From Rothia similimucilaginosa (lineage in GTDB: Bacteria > Actinomycetota > Actinomycetes > Actinomycetales > Micrococcaceae), in NCBI RefSeq assembly GCF_029850875.1, contig NZ_JAOVAM010000005.1, positions 62,001 to 126,000 on the forward strand: a DNA stretch of 64,000 nt, in the 5' to 3' direction. A program made the translations under genes and the position numbers. The notes beneath the pieces were generated by a model, which had not been told where the DNA came from, ran no database searches, and worked only from the letters and a program-made list of their open reading frames with translations. Below, piece by piece: positions 42,559 to 50,292 of the stretch. Each line of letters begins with the position of its first letter. Position 1 is the stretch's first letter.

Positions 42559-43464
42559 ATGACTGATAACAACACCGTAACCGGCAGCCCGCTTGTTAAG
42601 CGCGGCCTGGCCGACATGCTCAAGGGCGGCGTCATCATGGACGTCGTCACCCCCGAACAGGCTAAGATCGCTGAAGATGCTGGCGCTGTTGCCGTCATGG
42701 CTCTCGAGCGCGTTCCCGCGGATATTCGTGCGCAGGGCGGCGTGGCTCGTATGTCTGACCCGGACATGATTGAGGGCATCATTGATGCTGTTTCGATCCC
42801 GGTCATGGCGAAGGCACGCATCGGCCACTTCGTTGAGGCTCAGATTCTGGAGACCCTGAAGGTCGACTACATTGACGAGTCTGAGGTTCTTTCCCCCGCT
42901 GACTACGTGAACCACATTGATAAGCACCAGTTCAAGGTTCCTTTCGTGTGCGGTGCTACCAACCTGGGTGAGGCTCTGCGCCGTATCACCGAGGGCGCCG
43001 CTATGATCCGCTCGAAGGGCGAGGCTGGCACCGGTGACGTCTCTGAGGCCACCAAGCACATCCGCACCATTAAGCGTCAGATTGCTGAGCTTCAGGGCCT
43101 GTACAACACCATGCCCGATGAGCTGTACGTGAAGGCTAAGGAACTGGCTGCACCGTACGAGCTGGTTCGTGAGGTTGCTCAGACCGGCAAGCTGCCCGTG
43201 GTCATGTTCACCGCTGGTGGTGTGGCTACCCCCGCTGACGCTGCAATGATGATGCAGCTCGGTGCTGACGGCGTGTTCGTTGGTTCCGGTATTTTCAAGT
43301 CGGGCGACCCGGTTGCTCGTGCGAAGGCTATTGTGAAGGCTACCGCTTTCTACAATGACCCGAAGAAGGTTGCTGAGGCTTCTCGCGGCCTGGGTGAGGC
43401 TATGGTCGGCATTAACGTTGCTGACATTCCGGCACCGCACCGCCTGGCGGAGCGCGGCTGGTAA
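42559..43464 (+). CDS. pdxS: Pyridoxal 5'-phosphate synthase lyase subunit
   Basis: A 301-residue (beta/alpha)8 synthase that makes PLP from ribose 5-phosphate, glyceraldehyde 3-phosphate and ammonia supplied by PdxT. Conserved blocks are [88 protein letters not shown] and the C-terminal phosphate site [24 protein letters not shown]. pdxT follows 106 bp downstream, so the two subunits are probably co-transcribed. Confidence 0.97.
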   Translation: MTDNNTVTGSPLVKRGLADMLKGGVIMDVVTPEQAKIAEDAGAVAVMALERVPADIRAQGGVARMSDPDMIEGIIDAVSIPVMAKARIGHFVEAQILETLKVDYIDESEVLSPADYVNHIDKHQFKVPFVCGATNLGEALRRITEGAAMIRSKGEAGTGDVSEATKHIRTIKRQIAELQGLYNTMPDELYVKAKELAAPYELVREVAQTGKLPVVMFTAGGVATPADAAMMMQLGADGVFVGSGIFKSGDPVARAKAIVKATAFYNDPKKVAEASRGLGEAMVGINVADIPAPHRLAERGW

Positions 43465-43570
43465 TTCGCGCGCGCACCCCGTTTGTGGGGTGAGTGTTTG
43501 ATGAGGGGGTGGGGTTCGCTGAGGCGGGTCCCACCCTCCTTGTGTTTGTTGATTTGTGAAGGGAGCGGTG

Positions 43571-44203
43571 ATGAAGGTTCAGCCTACCGGTGTTTTGCCG
43601 GGTGAGGGTTTGACGGTTGGTGTTTTGGCGTTGCAGGGCGGCGTGAGCGAGCATGCGGAGATGCTGGAATCTTTGGGTGCGCAGGTACGTTGGGTGCGTA
43701 CCGGTGAGCAGCTTGAGGGTCTGGATGCGCTGGTTCTGCCCGGTGGTGAGTCGTCGACGATTGACCGTTTGACCCGTATTTTTGGTGTGCGTGAGCCGCT
43801 GATTGAGGCGATTTCTTCGGGTCTGCCGACCCTGGGTACGTGCGCTGGCCTGATTATGTTGTCGAAGCATATTAATGATCCGGCGCCGGGTCAGCAGTCG
43901 CTGGGTATTTTGGCTGTTTCGGTGGGCCGTAACGCTTTTGGTTCGCAGGTTGATTCTGCAGAGGTGCGCCTGCCGTGGTTGACCCCTGCCGGTGATGAGG
44001 TGGTTATTGATACGGCGTTTATTCGTGCGCCGATTGTGACTGGCACTGGTGAGGGTGTGCAGGTGACGGCTCGTCATGAGGGGAAGATTGTGGGTGTGCG
44101 TTCGGGCAACCTGATTGGTATTTCTTTCCACCCGGAGGTTACGGGCGATACGACGGTGCATGAGGAGCTGCTGGCTCTGGCACGCGAGGTGAAGGGCAAG
44201 TAA
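43571..44203 (+). CDS. pdxT: Pyridoxal 5'-phosphate synthase glutaminase subunit
   Basis: A 210-residue class-I glutaminase that releases ammonia from glutamine for PdxS. VGVLALQGGVSEHAEML, LVLPGGESSTIDRLTR, the nucleophile Cys in LGTCAGLIMLSK (about residue 92) and the catalytic His/Glu in GISFHPEVTGD are present. ATG 43571 follows GAAGGGAG; an upstream GTG would add only a few residues. Codons end mostly in G or T, unlike C-ending pdxS and ahpC. A 17-bp terminator follows. Confidence 0.96.
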   Translation: MKVQPTGVLPGEGLTVGVLALQGGVSEHAEMLESLGAQVRWVRTGEQLEGLDALVLPGGESSTIDRLTRIFGVREPLIEAISSGLPTLGTCAGLIMLSKHINDPAPGQQSLGILAVSVGRNAFGSQVDSAEVRLPWLTPAGDEVVIDTAFIRAPIVTGTGEGVQVTARHEGKIVGVRSGNLIGISFHPEVTGDTTVHEELLALAREVKGK

Positions 44204-44238
44204 CCCCTCCCCTAGCCCTGCGAGGAGGCCGTTTAAAG

Positions 44239-44277
44239 AGCTGTGGCGGTGACCGTTGTTCGGTCACCGCCACAGCT
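44239..44277. terminator. Terminator between pdxT and lipoprotein A (duplicated element)
   Basis: Perfect 17-bp arms 44239-44255 and 44261-44277 with a TTGTT loop, followed by GTTTTT. An almost identical hairpin lies at 46966-47004. Confidence 0.9.
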
Positions 44278-44291
44278 GTTTTTGAGTGGGT

Positions 44292-44957
44292 TTATGCGCG
44301 GGAGCTGCTGGGGATTTGGGGCTGGGCCTTCCACTGCTGGTAGGCGCTCGTGGCGAGGAATCGTGCACGGTTGCCGTCGCTGAGCGTCTTGATGTCTGCG
44401 GGGGCTGCCTCGTACCACTTTTCGTAGAGACGAATAATCATCTCGGGGTAGGCGGCTTCTTCCAGGTCTGCGCGGTGGGGGATGAATTCGTTGCGGTTCT
44501 TGATGTCTCGGTACTCGCTGCCGGCAAAGGGGTCGGTGACTCCGACGCTGGGGTGAGCGTTGTAGGCATCGATGTTTTGAACGTATTCGGGGAGGGTGCT
44601 GCGCCCTGCTTTGAGTGCGGCGTGGCATTTGCTGTCGATTTCGCTGGGCTCAATGATGTGGGCGCCGTCTGCGAGGATGTGCCGGTACTGGATGTACGCG
44701 GGGTATTGTTCATCGGTGCGCGGGGCGGGCTTGGCGGCTTCTGCTGATGCGAGATCTTCGGCGGAGTATGAGGAGCAGCTGATGTACGGTGTGGTGCTTG
44801 CCGTTGCTGAGGCGCTCGCCGTGGGGGGTGAGGAGGTGCTGCTTGCCGCGGTGTTTGCACCGCCGCAGGCGGCAAGGAACAGGGGCAGGGTTAAGAGAGC
44901 GGCGCCGTATCGCAGTGCGTTATAGCGGGGGTTGGGGGTCCTGGATTTCAGGGCCAT
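44292..44957 (-). CDS. Secreted lipoprotein A, paralogue of the one at 46179
   Basis: A 221-residue lipoprotein of unknown function. The signal peptide has a lipobox LAAC (Cys about residue 32), followed by a Ser/Thr/Ala-rich linker of ~30 residues. The mature domain contains two short repeats of the type found in the paralogue: AYIQYRHILADGAHI ending in a conserved Cys, and EYRDIKNRNEFIPHRADLEEAAYPEMII followed by AAPADIKTLSDGNRARF. Both copies keep one Cys after the linker and one after the first repeat, which may form a disulfide. GAGGTG lies five bases before the ATG, and its promoter resembles that of the paralogue. No family was recognised. Confidence 0.8.
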   Translation of the reverse strand: MALKSRTPNPRYNALRYGAALLTLPLFLAACGGANTAASSTSSPPTASASATASTTPYISCSSYSAEDLASAEAAKPAPRTDEQYPAYIQYRHILADGAHIIEPSEIDSKCHAALKAGRSTLPEYVQNIDAYNAHPSVGVTDPFAGSEYRDIKNRNEFIPHRADLEEAAYPEMIIRLYEKWYEAAPADIKTLSDGNRARFLATSAYQQWKAQPQIPSSSRA

Positions 44958-45297
44958 AATGTCACCTCATTGTGGGCTGGAGCATACTGAGTTGCCCCTC
45001 ACTATACGGGCAGTTTTGATATATGGTCAAGAGAAAATTATGTTTATTTTTTAAAATCCAACATCTCGGAAGAAAATCGATAAACAAGTTTTTTCAGCGC
45101 CTTGACTTGCACAAACATGCAAGCCACCGGGCTCTTGAGGCAAACATGTCACTAGAACACCAGCATCAGATATTGCTATTTGCCTGATAATCAGCGGAAG
45201 CCAACATGCCCTGAGGAGCACGGTCAGGGCGCCACGGTCAGGGTGCCCATGACGCAACCTCCAGTTCCGTAAAAGCCTGCGCCTCAACAGCCCAACG
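44958..45297. other. Gap between lipoprotein A and the AT-rich membrane protein
   Basis: Carries the lipoprotein A promoter at 45001-45030. The rest has two short CACGGTCAGGG-like direct repeats near 45220-45245. A 106-codon minus-strand frame overlaps the membrane-protein gene end and was not accepted. Confidence 0.4.
45001..45030 (-). promoter_or_regulatory. Promoter of lipoprotein A
   Basis: On the minus strand TTGACC (45025-45030) and TATAGT (45001-45006) are 18 bases apart, 43 bp before the start codon. TTGACC is followed by a spacer beginning ATATATCAAA, nearly the same as in the promoter of the paralogue at 46107. Confidence 0.65.
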
Positions 45298-45867
45298 CTA
45301 CTGCAGGAGGAAATAGATAAGTCCCCTAACGTATTCCCAGAGCAGTACCAAGATGACGCACTGCACAACAAATGCGGCTATAGCTGCGAGGGTTGGTATC
45401 CAGTAGCTACGCTTAGAACATGCAATAAAAACTGCTATAAAAATAACGCATGAGACAATATCGGGACCCCAGAGAATGAATGCCTGTAGATCATATGGCC
45501 ACAATATTCCCTGCATATATTCTGTAGGGACTTTACATGAACTTAAGATATTGCCTTTTAAAATTTCATAAGTCCCATACATTTTAAAAACTAAATATAG
45601 CGATGCGATCCAAAAAATTCCTATACGAAGCTTTACACCCAGCCACATACTAAAAGTCTGCCATAAGCTAGCTGATACAACTCCCACCACAAAGAAGGGT
45701 ATATAGTCGAAATATGCACTTTGCCACCTATCACATGGCGATACAAATCTATAGAAATCTGCATACAGGGCAGTTGGGAAAATATAGAAAAATTGCAATA
45801 CAATGAGAAATAAGATATACAAAATTATTTTCTCATTTACGGCAAACATCTTATAAGTAGAATTCAT
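45298..45867 (-). CDS. Hypothetical multi-span membrane protein in an AT-rich island
   Basis: A 189-residue protein with five or six hydrophobic spans: KIILYILFLIVLQFFYIFP, FVVGVVSASLWQTFSMWLGV, IGIFWIASLYLVFKM, IVSCVIFIAVFIAC and AAFVVQCVILVLLWEYVRG. The extracytoplasmic loops hold Cys residues. ATG 45867 is chosen because GAAAGGA lies nine bases upstream; an in-frame ATG at 45891 would put that site inside the gene. The gene is much richer in A/T than its surroundings, with codons such as ATA, AAA and TTA that neighbours avoid, so it was probably acquired by transfer. No family was recognised. Confidence 0.65.
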   Translation of the reverse strand: MNSTYKMFAVNEKIILYILFLIVLQFFYIFPTALYADFYRFVSPCDRWQSAYFDYIPFFVVGVVSASLWQTFSMWLGVKLRIGIFWIASLYLVFKMYGTYEILKGNILSSCKVPTEYMQGILWPYDLQAFILWGPDIVSCVIFIAVFIACSKRSYWIPTLAAIAAFVVQCVILVLLWEYVRGLIYFLLQ

Positions 45868-46178
45868 GATGCCATTTCCTTTCAGTAGCATAAAAAGCTA
45901 GTAGCGGAACATCGAACACATAGCCTCAATGTTGTTTTTCTTATCCACTAAGCCTCAAAGCCAATACTGGGATAGGTAGGCGACCCGCAAAGCCTCCGCA
46001 CTCTTACCTTATCTACCTCATGTTTAAGCAGGTCAGAACCTTAAGACTACTGGGTAGCACACTTTGTGTCTAGAGTGTTGGTTTTAAACTAAGATGATAT
46101 TTTCCATTGACCGCATATCAAATATTTGGGTATGTTTAGACGCAATATATCGTTCCATCCCTCTTGTGAGGTGGTCTC
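45868..46178. other. AT-rich gap before lipoprotein B
   Basis: About 310 bases of low-GC sequence like the adjoining membrane-protein gene. It ends in the promoter of lipoprotein B (46107-46136). No open frame or known RNA was supported. Confidence 0.45.
46107..46136 (+). promoter_or_regulatory. Promoter of lipoprotein B
   Basis: TTGACC (46107-46112) and TATGTT (46131-46136) are 18 bases apart, 42 bp before the start codon. The spacer begins GCATATCAAA, matching the promoter of the paralogue on the other strand. Confidence 0.65.
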
Positions 46179-46925
46179 ATGACCCACACCCCCGTTTTTC
46201 TTTCGTTCCGTTCCAGCGGTCTACGACGCAGTGCCGCGCTGGCGATTCTTCCCCTACTTCTTGCCTCCTGCAGTAATTCCACCAGTGCGGCATCAAACAC
46301 TCCGGCACCCTCGAATACAACCATAGCTTCATCCCCGTCAGCAACAAGCGCCACCGGATCCGCTTCCTCTTCCGCGGCGAAGAAGAGCTCCACCCCCTGC
46401 CTTGAACCTGACGAAGCCGCGAAAGCTGAAACCCATAAGCAGCAGGAAGCCATCAGCGCCGACCGCGGTACGGCACTGCCCTCCTACGTCTCTGCGCGGC
46501 ATGTTGTGCGCAACCAGGCGAACTTCCCCACCCGTGCCGAAGCTGAATCGGCGGGAGCCGAGTGCCTGGCGCTGTACGAGAAGAACAAGGCCGATCACGC
46601 CTACGCCGCGGCGTGGGTGCGCGCTATCGATGACAATAACGTGGCAAGCGGAAAGGTAGCCTCCGGCCCGCGCAGTGACATCCAGAGCGCAGACCCCTAC
46701 AAGGCAAGCAACTACGTCGATATTCGAGAGGGTAAGGAGTACTTCCCGACCCGCCAGGAGCTACTCGCGGCAAACTACCCTGAGAACTACATTGTTGCTT
46801 TTGAGGCGTGGGCGCAGCAGGCGCCAGCCGATGTGAAGCAGAAGAGCGACGCGAACCGTGCGGCCGCTAAAGATACGCGCTGGTCTGAGGTGGTAACCCT
46901 ACCCAGCCCCGACAACCCTGTCTAA
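46179..46925 (+). CDS. Secreted lipoprotein B, paralogue of the one at 44292
   Basis: A 248-residue lipoprotein of unknown function. Signal peptide with lipobox LLASC (Cys about residue 31), a Ser/Ala/Thr-rich linker of ~40 residues, then a domain with SYVSARHVVRNQANFPTRAE plus a conserved Cys, and NYVDIREGKEYFPTRQELLAANYPENYI followed by QQAPADVKQKSDANRAAAKD. These are the same two blocks as in lipoprotein A, here more alike to each other (NFPTRAE and YFPTRQE), which suggests an internal duplication. GAGGTGG lies five bases before the ATG. Promoter, ribosome site, gene and terminator all have a counterpart in the inverted copy. Confidence 0.8.
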   Translation: MTHTPVFLSFRSSGLRRSAALAILPLLLASCSNSTSAASNTPAPSNTTIASSPSATSATGSASSSAAKKSSTPCLEPDEAAKAETHKQQEAISADRGTALPSYVSARHVVRNQANFPTRAEAESAGAECLALYEKNKADHAYAAAWVRAIDDNNVASGKVASGPRSDIQSADPYKASNYVDIREGKEYFPTRQELLAANYPENYIVAFEAWAQQAPADVKQKSDANRAAAKDTRWSEVVTLPSPDNPV

Positions 46926-46965
46926 TCGAACCCCGTCTAATCTGAGTCTGTCTCATCTTAAAAAT

Positions 46966-47004
46966 AGTTGTGGCGGTGACCGTTGTTCGGTCACCGCCAC
47001 AACT
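46966..47004. terminator. Terminator after lipoprotein B (duplicated element)
   Basis: Perfect 17-bp arms 46966-46982 and 46988-47004 with a TTGTT loop. It differs from the hairpin at 44239 at one base pair only. Confidence 0.9.
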
Positions 47005-47018
47005 GTTACACGCTCGGA

Positions 47019-47366
47019 CTAAGGCAGGAACGCCAGCCCAAACTCAATAATGATTAGCGCAATAGCACACGCGAAGAGTACCCCACGCGACACATTGAAC
47101 TTCTGCCAGAGCTCATACAGCTGCCGAGGAACCACCCAAATAACGCACGCATGAAAAGCAAGCGAGAACGAGGCGTTACCCCACTGAATAATCATCAGGG
47201 CAAGAGCAAAACCCACGCCGAGCACATCCAGGATGCGCAGGTGCTTTCGCGCCTGCTCCTTCTGCTCCCGATAGCCCGGGTCGTTTGGCGACGTTCGCGG
47301 TGCTTTCTTCAGCTGACCCACAATGATCAAAACCGCCAGTGGGATCAGAGAAATATCGAAGAACAT
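47019..47366 (-). CDS. Small hypothetical membrane protein
   Basis: A 115-residue protein with four hydrophobic spans: ISLIPLAVLIIVGQL, ILDVLGVGFALALMIIQWG, SFSLAFHACVIWVVP and VLFACAIALIIIEFGLAFLP, and a charged loop SPNDPGYREQKEQARKHLR. AAAGGCGG lies five bases before the ATG. No family was recognised. It is convergent with lipoprotein B. Confidence 0.7.
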   Translation of the reverse strand: MFFDISLIPLAVLIIVGQLKKAPRTSPNDPGYREQKEQARKHLRILDVLGVGFALALMIIQWGNASFSLAFHACVIWVVPRQLYELWQKFNVSRGVLFACAIALIIIEFGLAFLP

Positions 47367-47553
47367 AGAAACCGCCTTTCATGTTGAGGTTCGCTCGCTA
47401 CGCCGGTGACGAGCTGATGGTGCACCATCATTGGTGAAAATTTCTCAAAAATAAGTAGTGTGCAACACTTATATAACGTATTGTGGGTTACTTTACGGCA
47501 AATATAGACCCTGTTCAAGAGGTAAACACCTCCCGAAAGATTTTTAAAAATAA

Positions 47554-47584
47554 GGGCGCCGGGAACCCTAAGTTCCCGGCGCCC
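47554..47584 (-). terminator. Terminator after the M18 aminopeptidase gene
   Basis: Perfect 13-bp arms 47554-47566 and 47572-47584. On the minus strand TTATTTTTA follows. Confidence 0.85.
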
Positions 47585-47619
47585 ACTCCCCAGCTGCTCA
47601 TACCTCAGCGGGGTTCAAT

Positions 47620-48927
47620 TTAGAGGCGGAAGAAGCCTTCCACCGCGCGGGTCATGTACGCCATATCGTCCACATGGCACATCTCGCGCATCGAATGCAT
47701 CGACAGCAAACCAATACCCACATCCACAGTGCGCATACCCAGGCGAGTCGCCGTAATCGGGCCAATCGTCGAACCACACGGCATATTGTTATTCGACACG
47801 AACTCCTGATACGGCACACCAACCTTCGCACACGCCGCAGCGAACACGCCAGCACCCACCGAATCCGTTGCATAACGCTGGTTCGCGTTAATCTTCAGCA
47901 GCGGGCCACCACCGGGCAGCGGCTGCACGGTCGGGTCGTGGTGACCCTGATAGTTCGGGTGCACCAGATGACCGGCATCAGCCGACAGACAGAACGACGC
48001 CGCCACCGAACGGCGGTACTCCTCCGTGCTCTCACCACGCGCAGCGGACAGGCGCACCAGAATATCCTCCAGGAACGGGCCCGCCGCACCACTGCGCGAC
48101 TCCGAACCAAGCTCCTCATGGTCGAACGCTGCAAGCATCACGGTCTCGGTGGCGTACTCGTCCGCATTATCGGCAACGTAACGCTCCAGGGCGGTCAAAC
48201 CCGCATGCACCGAAGACAGGTTATCCAGGCGGCCGGAAGCGAACAGCTCCTGATCGGCACCGAAGCGGCACGGAGGCTGCGAATCAGCGAACAGCAGGTC
48301 GTAACCCACAATGTTTTCCGGGTCGACCGGCTCGCTGTCAATCACGTGCTTCGCCATGTAGCCGAGCACATCATTCTCCGCCGGGTCCACGCCCCACACG
48401 GGGTACATGTTGAACTGCTTGTCCAGCACCAGTTCGTTGCGCTTGTGGTCCAGGTGCGGCGCCAGCTGCGGGATGCGCGCAATCGGGCCGGTGCGCACCA
48501 GGCGGTCCTTCAGCTCCCCGCCCTCAAGGACGGTGAGGCGGCCCGCCACGCACAGTTCGCGGTCCAGGAAGGAGTTCAGCAGTGCGCCGCCGTAGTTCTC
48601 AACAGCAATCTGGTGCCAGCCCTTCGTGGTGATGGAGGAGGAGGGCTTGACCTTCAGGGAGGGCGAGTCGGTGTGTGCACCCAACACGCGGTAGCCGCTT
48701 GCCTTCTGCGCCTTCTCGCCGCCAGCCCAGGCGATAATCGCGCCGTCGCGAACGACAAAGTGGCGGCCGGTTGCGACCTGCGGGTCCCATGCTTCAGTCT
48801 CTATAAGCTCGGTGAAACCTGCTGCTTGCAGGCGGCGCGCTACCGTGCGCGCGGCGAGGTAAGAGACCGGCGAATCCGCCACGAATGCGGCGAGGTCTTC
48901 AATATTTTTTACAGCATCAACAGTCAT
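47620..48927 (-). CDS. M18-family aspartyl-type aminopeptidase
   Basis: A 435-residue cytosolic di-zinc aminopeptidase. AHTDSPSLKVKPSS holds the first metal His and Asp; FASGRLDNLSSVHAGL the bridging Asp; AAFDHEELGSESRSGAAGPFLEDIL the catalytic Glu with a metal Glu; LSADAGHLVHPNY and, near the end, GIGLLSMHSMREMCHVDD the remaining ligands. The family removes N-terminal acidic or neutral residues and forms large tetrahedral assemblies. A lone gene. Confidence 0.93.
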   Translation of the reverse strand: MTVDAVKNIEDLAAFVADSPVSYLAARTVARRLQAAGFTELIETEAWDPQVATGRHFVVRDGAIIAWAGGEKAQKASGYRVLGAHTDSPSLKVKPSSSITTKGWHQIAVENYGGALLNSFLDRELCVAGRLTVLEGGELKDRLVRTGPIARIPQLAPHLDHKRNELVLDKQFNMYPVWGVDPAENDVLGYMAKHVIDSEPVDPENIVGYDLLFADSQPPCRFGADQELFASGRLDNLSSVHAGLTALERYVADNADEYATETVMLAAFDHEELGSESRSGAAGPFLEDILVRLSAARGESTEEYRRSVAASFCLSADAGHLVHPNYQGHHDPTVQPLPGGGPLLKINANQRYATDSVGAGVFAAACAKVGVPYQEFVSNNNMPCGSTIGPITATRLGMRTVDVGIGLLSMHSMREMCHVDDMAYMTRAVEGFFRL

Positions 48928-49070
48928 GGTTTAACCCTACCTTTTCTTGGGTGTTGACGGGGTGACCCGGGCGATAGCCCACGCGGTGTGGAGCAAGAGC
49001 CCTAGTGAGGCCCGCATGGAGTGGGGCGGGTGGGTTGGGGTAGCTGGGCTAGAGCAACCCGCCACAACCT

Positions 49071-50051
49071 TTAGTTATCAACCTTGAGCGGCTGTGTTTC
49101 ACGTGAAACCTCGCCGCGGCGAGCGCGTGCGTTGAAGATCAGGCAGGCGAGCACCACGTACAGGCCTTCCAGTGCGATACCCTGCAGTGCATCCACGGGG
49201 GTCACGCCCTCGGAGGCGAAGGGATCCAGACCAGCCACCATGGACAGCAGCATCAGGATCACGTTATTTGCCACGTGCAGGCTGATGGAGGCTTCCAGAC
49301 CGCCGGTGTACCAGCAGAGGAAACCGGCATAAATACCCATCGCGAGAATCGTGCTCTGACCCCAGGGGTCGTATGCGTGGGAGAACATGAACAGTACTGC
49401 GGGTAGCACAATCGGCAACCAGGGGGTGCGGAGCCAGCGGCCAAGCATCTGCATCATGAAGCCGCGGTAGGCAAGCTCTTCGGCGTAGCACTGCACGGGT
49501 ACGAGGAGTAGCATCATCGCTATATAAACCCAAAATTCAACCTGTGGAGGTTGAAAATAATGGTATTCAGGCAGGTTCGCACCGCTCACCACCAGCATCA
49601 CGGCGTAGTAGATGCCGTAAACCGCGAAGCTCAAAGCCAGGTACGGAAGCAGCAGTGAGCGGCGCAGGCGGCCCGCCACCGAGTGGATTAGACCCCAGGG
49701 CTTCGGACCCACGACTAGGCGCGCTACAAAGAGCGAAGGCACGATGGCGACGAGGGAGAGGAAGGTCAGCGCGAACAGTGCCGGGTGTTCCATGATGACG
49801 GCACGGTTCGTAGCTACATCCTGGAGGGAAACTCCCGAACCCCTAACCGACATAACCAGGGCGACTGAAATGATCAGGTTGAGGCCAATAAATACGGCGA
49901 CGCCGAGCAGACCTTCCAGCAGGGGTGAGAACCAACGGGATTTCGGGTCGGCATGGGAGAGACGGTGGTAGGCAAGGCCGGCAGGCGCAGTAGCAGCTGC
50001 GGGGGTTCCGGCGGCTACCTGCGGAGGTGCGGGAGGCGGTATCGTGTTCAT
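49071..50051 (-). CDS. CPBP-family intramembrane glutamic endopeptidase (Abi/Rce1-like)
   Basis: A 326-residue membrane protein with about eight spans. The catalytic pair motif EELAYRGFMMQML (about residue 190) with the downstream FMFSHAYDPW and, in a further span, HVANNVILMLLS are the three CPBP motifs. The N-terminus is a Pro/Ala-rich cytoplasmic tail. Bacterial members act in bacteriocin self-immunity, protein maturation or have unknown roles. A parS-type site overlaps its 3' end. A lone gene; the long gap before it includes no recognisable bacteriocin gene. Confidence 0.85.
   Translation of the reverse strand: MNTIPPPAPPQVAAGTPAAATAPAGLAYHRLSHADPKSRWFSPLLEGLLGVAVFIGLNLIISVALVMSVRGSGVSLQDVATNRAVIMEHPALFALTFLSLVAIVPSLFVARLVVGPKPWGLIHSVAGRLRRSLLLPYLALSFAVYGIYYAVMLVVSGANLPEYHYFQPPQVEFWVYIAMMLLLVPVQCYAEELAYRGFMMQMLGRWLRTPWLPIVLPAVLFMFSHAYDPWGQSTILAMGIYAGFLCWYTGGLEASISLHVANNVILMLLSMVAGLDPFASEGVTPVDALQGIALEGLYVVLACLIFNARARRGEVSRETQPLKVDN
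49096..49109. promoter_or_regulatory. parS centromere-like site
   Basis: GTTTCACGTGAAAC is a perfect 14-bp palindrome identical to the core of the bacterial parS consensus bound by ParB. It is preceded by T at 49095. It lies inside the last codons of the CPBP gene, where it encodes Val-Ser-Arg-Glu-Thr. parS sites cluster near the replication origin. Confidence 0.85.
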
Positions 50052-50292
50052 TCTTTAATCCTAGCCTCCGCGGGTTCACTGGTGACCGCGCATACGGCAA
50101 CCTTCAAGAACTAATCGATACGGGATGTTTCAAAACCATTGAAAAGCCGTGAATTACAGTCAAAACCCACCATTCACGGGGTTCATTTTCTGAACCTATG
50201 CCATAATTTGTAGCGATAATACGCTCATATACATAGTCGCTGATGACCGCTCTTCCGGGGTGTTTTTTCAGCACCAGAAAGGCTACTTTCTT

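Noticed and set aside
45051-45371. A 106-codon minus-strand frame overlapping the end of the AT-rich membrane protein gene
   Set aside because: No ribosome site, overlaps a better gene, and the translation has no recognisable pattern.
49071-50051. The CPBP protease as part of a bacteriocin immunity locus
   Set aside because: No bacteriocin-like small gene or exporter lies next to it; the only such cluster in the window is at its far left end.
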